This document shows positions 1 to 8,300 of a stretch of 20,648 nucleotides of DNA, piece after piece. Source of the stretch: Mesotaenium endlicherianum (Eukaryota > Streptophyta > Zygnematophyceae > Zygnematales > Mesotaeniaceae); the NCBI GenBank assembly GCA_009602735.1, contig WELA01006134.1, forward strand, positions 104,592 through 125,239, read 5' to 3'. Each line of letters begins with the position of its first letter. The first letter of the stretch is position 1. The translations under genes and the position numbers were made by a program. Under the pieces are notes generated by a model, which had not been told where the DNA came from, did no database searches, and was given only the letters and a program-made list of their open reading frames with translations.

Positions 1-791
1 GGGAGGGTGGGAGGGAGGGAAGAGGGGATAGGGAGTGAGCTTGAGGAGGTTTTTGCACCTGCGTGTCCACATTGAGGGTGAAGATTCTGCTGCCGTTGTT
101 TAGTTCCGAACTCTGACGATCGCCTTGGGAGCTGCCTCTCCCACATGCTAGAGTCGGAGCTCTGCGTGCGCGCGGGCCTGGATTTGGACGAGGATGTGGC
201 TTCGGGAGAGGGAGCTGGGTGTTGGTGAGGCTCGAGGGTCCTTGTTTGGGCAGAGTTGTGGAGCTTCTCGAGTGTAAGCTGGCCGCTGGTGTTGGTTGAT
301 GGTGGGCGTGGCTGCTGCTAATCCTGCTGCTCCTGCTGCTCATCTGGTCGACTCTTTTGAGTTAGATTGAAATGGGGAGCGTGCCATGTGTCCCGACCCT
401 AGGGCAGAGTGTCGAGTGCGTGGTTGTCAGTAGCCAATCGCGGGCATGCACAGCTGCTGCCAAATGGCGCACCTCTAGGCTCTTGCTACCGTCAAAGATG
501 CATCAAGAGAGACAACCGTCTGTAAACTATGAGGGATCAAGCCATTAAGAGTAACCTCTGAACTTGCCAGATTGAAGAAGCTCCGCAGTAGTTGGGGCAC
601 TGTGGAAGGGATGCTTTGGCTTCTGGCTTTGGCTTCTGTCTTTGGCTGCCAGCTCAGCCAACACATGCACCACCTCAGCTCCTACTTGCCGTTCTCCACT
701 GGGTGTTGAGCTCTCTGTCCGTGTTTGTGTGCGCGCGTGTGTGTGTGTGTGTGTATGTGTCTGTGTGTGCGTGTGCGGGCGCGCCTCTCAG
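1..791 (+). other. Intron (probable) upstream of the FN3K last exon
   Basis: No convincing exon is visible here. Bases 1-30 are a run of GGGA/GGGT triplet-G blocks that could form a G-quadruplex. The 3' end carries a (GT)n tract followed by the acceptor at 790-791. The preceding FN3K exon, which should encode the segment before VMPKQPG, was not found and probably lies before base 1. Confidence 0.5.
721..777 (+). repeat. (GT)n microsatellite just upstream of a splice acceptor
   Basis: Nearly pure GT dinucleotides with a few GC, TA and CT interruptions end about 15 bases before the FN3K exon. The GT strand is the sense strand of the gene, so the pre-mRNA would carry (GU)n. Confidence 0.95.
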
Positions 792-923
792 GTGATGCCG
801 AAGCAGCCTGGGTTTGAGCAAAGGCTGGAGCTCTACAAGCTGTACCACTACCTCAATCACTACAACCTGTTTGGGTCGGGGTACCGATCATCATGCACGT
901 CGATAATCTCAAAGTTTATATAG
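792..923 (+). CDS. FN3K: Last coding exon of a fructosamine-3-kinase / ketosamine-3-kinase family protein (5' part outside window)
   Basis: The family phosphorylates sugar adducts (fructosamines, ribulosamines) on proteins so that they fall off, a protein-repair reaction; plant members are generally thought to act in plastids. The exon opens after a CTCTCAG acceptor in phase 0 with VMPKQPGFEQR, continues with LYKLYHYLNHYNLFGSGYRS and stops at TAG after about 43 codons. The run LYxLYHYLNHxNLFGSGYRSS is the conserved C-terminal helix and tail of FN3K proteins, and the short tail after it matches the family's usual end. The catalytic kinase core must lie upstream; I found no further exon in bases 1-791. 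A (GT)n tract sits just before the acceptor. The gene converges on the minus-strand NERD-like gene. The family call is seen in sequence; the substrate and the plastid location are inference. Confidence 0.85.
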   Translation: MMPKQPGFEQRLELYKLYHYLNHYNLFGSGYRSSCTSIISKFI

Positions 924-980
924 GATGTGTTGAATTTCAATTGCGGTTCTCTGAAGCTGGCAGAACTCATCGTTAACAGC

Positions 981-1012
981 GGCTGTTGATTGGTCGGGCT
1001 GTTGATTGGTCG
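981..1012. repeat. Perfect 16-bp tandem duplication
   Basis: The unit GGCTGTTGATTGGTCG occurs twice head to tail. Each copy contains ATTGG, the reverse complement of a CCAAT box. It lies in the probable FN3K 3' UTR. Confidence 0.9.
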
Positions 1013-1974
1013 GAGCTGGAATGTTCTTTGCTCGTTGATTTGAAGCTTTTGCTGAAGGAGGGCTCTTGTAATGAGAATGCCTGTCCTGTTTTTTAAATCA
1101 TTGCTGTTGCTGGTCAGACGCACTTCATTCAAAAAATGCCAAACATTGCATCAAGCAACCACATGGAATAGTGAATTCTCCTACATATGTTGTCAAAGAG
1201 CTAGTTGAAGAAGTTCTATTTGCAGCAACACATGGGATACATCAAGTATTGTGTCTAGTACGTTACAATATAGCTTACAACTGACACTCTGGCGCCCACG
1301 AACATTGATTGCATCCAGAGGTCCACTCTCGTATGAGGACGTCTGCACATTTATATTCATAAATAAGTTACACGCAGAATACGGACCAAGTGCGATCGAT
1401 ATATGCTACTTTAGTGTTTCAAATTTGCACAGAATACATATATATCTTCAAGACCCAAGAAATGAATGAACCATGAAAAGCACGCAAGGTACATAGACAT
1501 TGGGGTTCATACATCTATGTCACAATGATTCAACGCAAAATATGTGACTACTTGCTTCTTGCTCAATTCTCGGGCATTTCAGTGCAGAATCCAGGTGTAT
1601 GTGATTGACATTTACGTATGTACTTTGCATAAAATCTCAAGCAGTATCATATGTTTAAGCTTCCAAAGTCTTCCTGTGCAGTAAGCAAGGCGGTTAGTGG
1701 GTGCGCATCAACATCATACCATGTCAACCGACGTCCACTTGCAACTGAAGAAACACTTGGAAACTTGTCGCATCAACTTCTTCTGTCTTACCTACACTCC
1801 TTAGAAACCGTCTTTTGAGCCCACTCTATGCCTATGGATGCACTATCTAAGCAAGGGTACACTGAAGGCTCCTGTCTTGCCCACTTAGACATTGAGTCTT
1901 GCACTCCACTACTTGCACAGCAAGGCCGCAAGTACTCCTATCCAAATTGTCTGACGCTCAATTGCGTCGCTGAT

Positions 1975-1998
1975 GCCGCATGCGTGCATGCATGCGGC
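1975..1998. repeat. Perfect inverted repeat (9-bp arms, 6-base loop)
   Basis: The arms GCCGCATGC and GCATGCGGC flank GTGCAT. The sequence continues into alternating purine-pyrimidine DNA (GTGCGCACGTGT), which favours cruciform or Z-form DNA. It lies between two convergent genes. Confidence 0.85.
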
Positions 1999-2394
1999 GT
2001 GCGCACGTGTTAGTTTCTGCAAATGTCAAAGACCAACAACATTCCGCTCTTGTAAAACTAATGCAGATACTTCTATCATATAAGCGACCTAGCGCAACGA
2101 GGTTACTTGCAAACTTATTCTAGTATGTACTGGTATAGATCAGGCTAGTAGTGCCCACGGAGTCTCAAATTCTAGAGTCTCAAACTGTTAAAATCTCAGT
2201 AGCGCCTGCAGCAAGGGCTTGAAGGTTTCGCCGTTCTCCATATTAGCGCTCTCAGCATTAGCTGGCTATGGTATACGTGCATGCAGCATGTGATTGCTCA
2301 GTCAGGGTAACATACAGTATGCCACATGGAGTAATCCCCCCTCACTGATCTTAACTTTCAAGTCATACAGTACACGTGTGAACAGCTCAGGAAA

Positions 2395-3296
2395 TCAATG
2401 CGCAAAGTTACACGCATCACCTTTCTTGCAGTTCCCATACTGCTGAAAAAACTTGCAAGACCTCTTTGAGACACCCCCCCTCTCAAAATTACTAGGCCCC
2501 TGACCTCCGGTCCCACGCCCAATACCACCCCAGCCCCCGCCCCCGCCCCCGCCCCCACTCCCGTCTCCGTTCTCGGCCCCACACCCATTCCCTTTCCAAC
2601 CCCACTCTCCACACCCCCCACCACCTCCATGGTTGGAGTCCCATGCCCGCTTGTACCCCCCCCCAGGCTGAGGCCGAGGCTGAGGCTGAGAATCCAGCGC
2701 GTCTTCTTTGGACAAGTGTCCCAAAGCTGTTCCCCACCCGTCATCGGCAGCTCTGGGGCGGGGGCTGCCTTCCTCTGCCACGCCACTTTCCCCCCCGCTA
2801 GACTCGTTCTTCGTCAACGGCCCCGCTCCCTCAGACCTCCGGGGCGTGTTGTTGTTGTCGTTTCCCTGAGCCTTCTCCTGATTCATGGAAGTAGTGATCT
2901 TCCCCACCCCCCAGCCATCAGCAGCGTCTGTGACTCTCCCTCCTCCTACATCTCCCCACCCGGCTCCCCCTCCTCCTTTTCCTCCTCCTCCTCCTGGGCC
3001 TGCGTTGCCCCATCCACCTGAAGGAGAAGAAGCACAAGTACCACCGGCACCTCCTGCCCCTCCCCCTTCAGCGCAGCCGTCTGAAGCAGCGCCGCCTCCT
3101 CCTCCGCCCCATGCGTCAGAAGCAGCAGCACCATTTCCACCACCTCCTCCTCCACCCTTGCCCCATCCATCAGCAGCGGGAACAGCGGCGGCAGCAGCAG
3201 AAGCTCCCCCTCCTCCTCCGCTTGATCCGCCAGAAGCAGCACCATCTCCATCACCTCCTCCTCCTCCTCCTCCTCCACCACCACCCCATTCACCTG

Positions 3297-3334
<38 letters not shown>

Positions 3335-3827
3335 GCACCATCCCATCCGTTAGAAGCAGTAGCACCGTTTCCACCTCCTTCACCACCTCCTCCACCTCCA
3401 CCTCCACCCCATCCATCTGAAGCGGCAGCAGCAGCACCCTCTCCTCCACCCCAGCCGTCAGAAGCAGCAGCAGCAGCAGCACCAACCTCTCCGCCCCATC
3501 CATCAGCAGCAGCAGCGGCGCCTCCTCCTCCTCCGCCCCACCCATCAGAAGCAGCAGCACCAGTGCCTCCTCCTCCTCCATCCCACCCGTCGGATATAGC
3601 AGCAGCAGCGCCAGCTTTTCCACCCCATCCATCAGACGCAGCAGCAGCGTTAGCTCCTCCTCCTCCTCCTCCCCCGCCCCATCCGTCCGCAGCAGCAGCG
3701 TCTCGGTCTCCTCCTCCTCCTCCTCCTCCCCACCCATTAGATGCTCCTCCGCCACTCCCGTTGCCCCACTCAAGCGGAGCAGCACCACACGCCCGACCCC
3801 CTTGTCCTCCTCCTCCGCCCCATGCAG
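2395..3827 (-). CDS. NERD-like last exon: WG/GW repeat region and C-terminal CCCH zinc finger
   Basis: An acceptor CTCTTCCTTCAG in phase 1 leads into about 477 codons. The first 330 or so are Gly/Ala-rich with repeated DGWGG units (typically SDGWGGGGGGAAAA). I count 23 tryptophans, 22 of them beside a glycine, which is the form of ARGONAUTE-hook WG/GW domains. A less repetitive stretch follows (KITTSMNQEKAQGNDNNN, then acidic and Pro/Gln-rich). The last residues form a CCCH finger, CKFFQQYGNC-KKGDAC-NFAH, spacing C-x8-C-x5-C-x3-H, and the final His is the last residue before TGA. Such fingers commonly bind RNA. The GC-rich triplet repeats are prone to expansion, so length will vary. The frame choice rests on the finger and on splice phase. 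Confidence 0.82.
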
Positions 3828-5360
3828 CTGAAGGAAGAGCAATGATAGCAGCAGCAGCAGCGTAGCAATAGGGGCGGCCGCAGCGGAAGGAGCATGCAGC
3901 AAGAGAAGCGCCAGCAGGAGCAGCAGGATCAGCAGGAGCTGCAGCAGCAGCAGCGACGGCGGCAGCAGGGGCAGGAGCAGCGGGAGCAGCAGCAGGAGCA
4001 AGAGCAGGAGATGGAGCAGCAGGCAGGAGCAGAAGCAGCAAGAGCAGCCCTGGTGGAGTTAGTCAGCTCTCACATCTCCCTCTGATTCACTCACTTCCAA
4101 GAGCACGCCAGATGGCACATGCTACAAACACCCAAACGTCAAGCTTGCGGTAGACAGAAAAGAACGCAAATGGCAGACTCCAGCCATCCAGAGGGACAGC
4201 TGTAAGAATCTTCGGCCCCGACAGCTGTACCATACGTGCCCGTGTGGCGTGTGGCGTGTGCCGTGTGTTGTGTTGTGGGCAAGCAGGAAGAGGAGTCAAG
4301 CATGACACTGATGTTTCTATATGAAGGCCAGGCTGGTTGCTGTTGGAAAGTCTAGCCTCTAAGTGGACATATTTGTAGGACAGTATGCAGACCTGACTCT
4401 CAAGACTCAAGGCACACCTGGTGATGCTTTGCAAGGGGCTGAAGAACTAAACCTGGTAACTGAATCAAAGCAAGATTCACTAAGAAGGGAAGAATTTTTT
4501 TGAGTCTGTGAGGTTATGATTCATGAAAAACCTGCCACCACCACCACACATGTCACACCACACATTCAACAACTAGCCATTACAAACGCGCACACAAACA
4601 CCCACACACAAACTCACACTTGTGCCCACGTCTTGCCCCCAAATACACATGCACGTATATGCACCCGATGAGAAGAATGCCCGACGGCGCCCATGCAGGC
4701 ATTTAAACTTTAGAGGTCCAAACTAAGGGGCCTTGCTAGCACCATTGCTCTCGCCACATGGCCAGAGTCCGTTGTCAGCCTCGCCATTGTCGTTGTTGTT
4801 GTTGCCAGCAATCTCGTCATCGTCCTCATTGTCATCTTCGTCAGAGAGCGAGCTGTCCGCCATGCGAGGATCCGCTGCCACGTCAGCACGCAGGGATGCC
4901 AGCTTGGCCTGCCACGTCTTGGGGTCCTCCAGAGCCGTCAATTTGTCGATCATTTCGCGTTGCGTGTACGTCAGCGCATGCAACGCAGCATGAGAGGCTA
5001 TCTTACCCAGGATTGAGGAATTTCCATGTGCAAGCTGTGTGACGCACACATCAGTGCATGCAATAGGGCATGGAAATCATTAAAATAATGTCATTCTTGA
5101 GACTAACGCACTGTTAATATATGATACTGTAGTAATGGACGACTAGAGAGGTAGATGCGTGAGACGCCAAAACTGGGCTGAGCCTGTTTCTTCATTGTCT
5201 TTCTGTGCGTATCGCACATCTGCGTCTTGTGCTCACTTGTTATGATTTATGTTACTGACAAATTTATAACTGAGTCATTATGAACATAATATGTGTAAGA
5301 CTATACACGTTACAAATATGTATATATATATATATGTATATATATATACATATATATATG

Positions 5361-5391
<31 letters not shown>

Positions 5392-8300
5392 GTATAATCG
5401 TATGTTTCATATTTACACTAGTGTGTAATAGATACTGTGTGATATGTGCTATGTCATACATGTCAACATATGCTGAAGCACCCCTTCAGAAGCTCATCAA
5501 AGTGAATAGACGCGCATACAGACAACGTGAATAAGTAGCTGCACAGATAATGATGAGATAATACTGATTTGACTTTGAGTGTTATCTAAATTCCGCACAA
5601 GACTGGCTCTTTAGAAACAAGCGCATACACGCGCACGCGCATACACAGAAACACATGGAGACACATGGACACATACATACAAACGCATATAAACATACAC
5701 ACACATACACACGCTCATCCGCACGCACATGCGCACACATACATGCACACACACACACACACACACACACTTTTCTGCGCTAGAGGGACAGCTACAAGCT
5801 AAAACTTGAGGATATATTTTATTTTTCCCCTTCTCGCTGGCGCGATCCCGGAGATTGATGAGCTTCAGCCGTTCGCCTTCCTTCCACTGCTCAGCACTCA
5901 ACACTCATGCAGGTAGTCACACCAATGGCACAAGCCGCTGACACGCCTGCACCAGTCAATTGCGTACCACTCTGTCAGACGTCCCAGAGGATGACACGTG
6001 TGCACATGTATGCATTTGAATGGCGGAACATTCAGTCACAACTCACACCAGTCAGCTGACACCCTGCTGCTGACTGCTGACTGCTGACTGCTGACTGCTG
6101 ACTGCTGACTGCTGCTAACTGCTGCTGACTGCTATTGACTGCTGACTGCTGACACTGTGCACTATTAAATTTATTAGCACTGTCACATGTGCACGATGCT
6201 GACACATGTACACTCATGGACAACGTGCAACTTGGCCGCGTGACTTGCAGCCGCATCGGTGCACCAGCTGTTGACATGCGTACACTAGTAAAATTTAAAA
6301 TTAAACAGCACTCGGTTCGATGCACCAGAAATTGACACGTGTACACCAACGAAAAGGCATACTACTCAGTCAAATGCAAACCAAAGCTCGCGCGTGCATG
6401 TCAGTGCTGAACTGCACCGTACACTGTCCAACACCTTTGCAGTTTCAAAATTTACGATGATCTCTCGTGCTGTCATCTGAGCTCTTGACGTGTGTAGACA
6501 TGTGTACAGTATGCACAAATCTGCGTGCAACTCTCAGTTGAGTAGTTGGACCAGATGTTGAAAAGGTGCATGCGCAGGCGTTTGCCCCACGCGCGTGGCG
6601 CGGGCGCGGGCAAGGGCACAAGGGCGCCTGCGGAGTCCGCACTCTACCTCTCCTGCATGCTCTCCTCGTGCATGTCTGCAAATGCCTGTATTTTTTAGAC
6701 TTGGAATTTGGATTCATCATTATCTAGATTATAAAACCAACAGATGCATGACACGGCACACAAAATAAGACATTGGAACAACGCAAGTCTGAGAGAGAGA
6801 GAGGGAGGAAGAGAGGAGAGACTCTTTCCTCATATTCCTCAGGCTCTTACAAAGGCGTGTGCGTGTGTCAGCAAATGCGCTAGTTACAAAATGCGCCTGT
6901 TAAGAAATGTGTATGTTAAGAAATGCGCCACTGCAAAGATCTTACATCCCCAACTCTGTCGTGGCGGAGTTGTTCGGCCTTCCTCTCTACCTCTTCCTGC
7001 AAGCATGGTCAATGGAAGGTCAACGGAAGGTCAACCTGGTCAAGCACAGGCCAACTGGATGTCAACATCCCTGCCCAGCAAGACTAACCCGGCGATCTTT
7101 GTCCATACATAAGAACCTCATTGCTGAGATTTGTGCAGGAAGAATATGCAATGGACTTGCCGGAGCAGAAAAGAAGAGGCCGAGGTGGATGATGGCAGAT
7201 GCAGTCTATGGCATGTGTGGCTGCAGGTATAGCAGGCAACAGGGGAGCAACACATGTCCAAGCCGCGGAGCATCTTGCCATCAACACTTCGTTGCTTCCT
7301 TTTTGCGATTAAAACGTCAGCCCCAAGCAGAGATGTGAGATTATGCTCTCAATATCGACAGCATCCATGTAAATTGTCAATGCAGTGTCGAAAGCAATTC
7401 CTTTAAGAAGCTGGGTCTTCAGAAATTGAAGGAAGATGACTGGATTGAGTTGTCAAATTTCAATGCACTCTTTTGGGTAAGAACATAAGGCGGAGGGAAA
7501 GATTGAATGCCCTCTCAGGGATTAGCAGCATCCTCTCCCCATGTCCATCTCTTGGCAAGCTGCCATGAAAACATGTTCAAGGAGTAATTATCATACAGAA
7601 TGGCTTGTCAAGTGATGCGTCGATCAGGCTGGTGAGTGAAATGTGCAAGGGTGTACTCACAACGGTCAGCTTTGGGACAAAGTTAAGCTTCATCGCTCGG
7701 CACAGATTCCGGCACTCCGTCTGCTCACAAATCTCTTCCACGCATTGGCAGGCACTGTGAGCAGAGGCAACTCCATAAGAAGCAAATTGAAAATACTGCA
7801 ATTGTTCACATAAAGTTCGAAGGTTCTTGTAATGATGCACGCTATGAACTACCTACACGAGGTAATGGCTGAAGTTCACATCGATACAGATTTCCTGGGG
7901 CTACTCTTATCCACAAAGTACTCAGGGTCCATTCAGCAACAAATTTTAGCAGGACAACTGGCATGTATGTGACAAACCAGAGAACTGTCAGCAGTACAAG
8001 ATCAAATATCACATTTCTCCCTCACATTCCCCTAGCCCACTCTTCAATTCCTCTCTTATAAGTTATCACCTTTCTTCCTCCCCCTTGAATGATATGATAG
8101 ACAAGGGACAAAGCAACCTGAATTTTAGGAAGAGAATGATTGGAGACAAGTCAAGGACCACATAGATTCTAATAGTGAAACTTGAGCAGGGCCATTTAAA
8201 AGTCTACTCATTCTTTAGTAAGCATCTTTTCATCTCAGATGCAACCATGACGCTGCAAACTTGCTTAAAGTTTTATTGTGTGCATGATTGAGCACTTTGC

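Larger units (their letters stand above)
924..2394. other. Convergent intergenic / 3' UTR region without a recognisable gene
   Basis: The region lies between the plus-strand FN3K stop and the minus-strand NERD-like stop. Only short chance open frames are present. It holds a 16-base perfect tandem duplication (981-1012) and a 9-base-arm hairpin (1975-1998). A TGTAA pentamer, the usual green-algal polyadenylation signal, lies near 1066, about 140 bases after the FN3K stop, and may serve that gene. Confidence 0.6.

Noticed and set aside
642..791. In-frame upstream extension of the FN3K exon through the (GT)n tract
   Set aside because: It reads Cys-Val dipeptides from a microsatellite; the CTCTCAG acceptor at 785-791 and the family alignment place the exon start at 792.
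2885..3865. 326-residue Pro/Ala/Ser-rich plus-strand open frame
   Set aside because: It is the mirror of the minus-strand Gly/Ala/Trp repeats. The minus strand ends in a perfect CCCH finger and joins Plus3 exons in phase; the plus frame has no domain or splice support.
2946..4001. 351-residue minus-strand Leu/Glu-rich frame in another phase
   Set aside because: It is a shadow of the same triplet repeats and has no link to the finger or to upstream exons.
5264..5534. Ile/Tyr-rich frames on both strands over the (TA)n tract
   Set aside because: Purely a product of the dinucleotide repeat.
6907..7338. 143-residue plus-strand frame
   Set aside because: It covers the minus-strand 51-base exon D and shows no family signal.
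7408..7476. Plus-strand peptide KKLGLQKLKEDDWIELSNF that looks exon-like
   Set aside because: It lies on the strand opposite to the NERD-like gene within an intron, is short and has no convincing partner exons.
7721..7754. Upstream alternative acceptor for NERD-like exon C (CTCTGCTCACAG)
   Set aside because: It has a better pyrimidine tract, but it leaves one base and breaks phase with exon B, and it adds residues not found in the family alignment.
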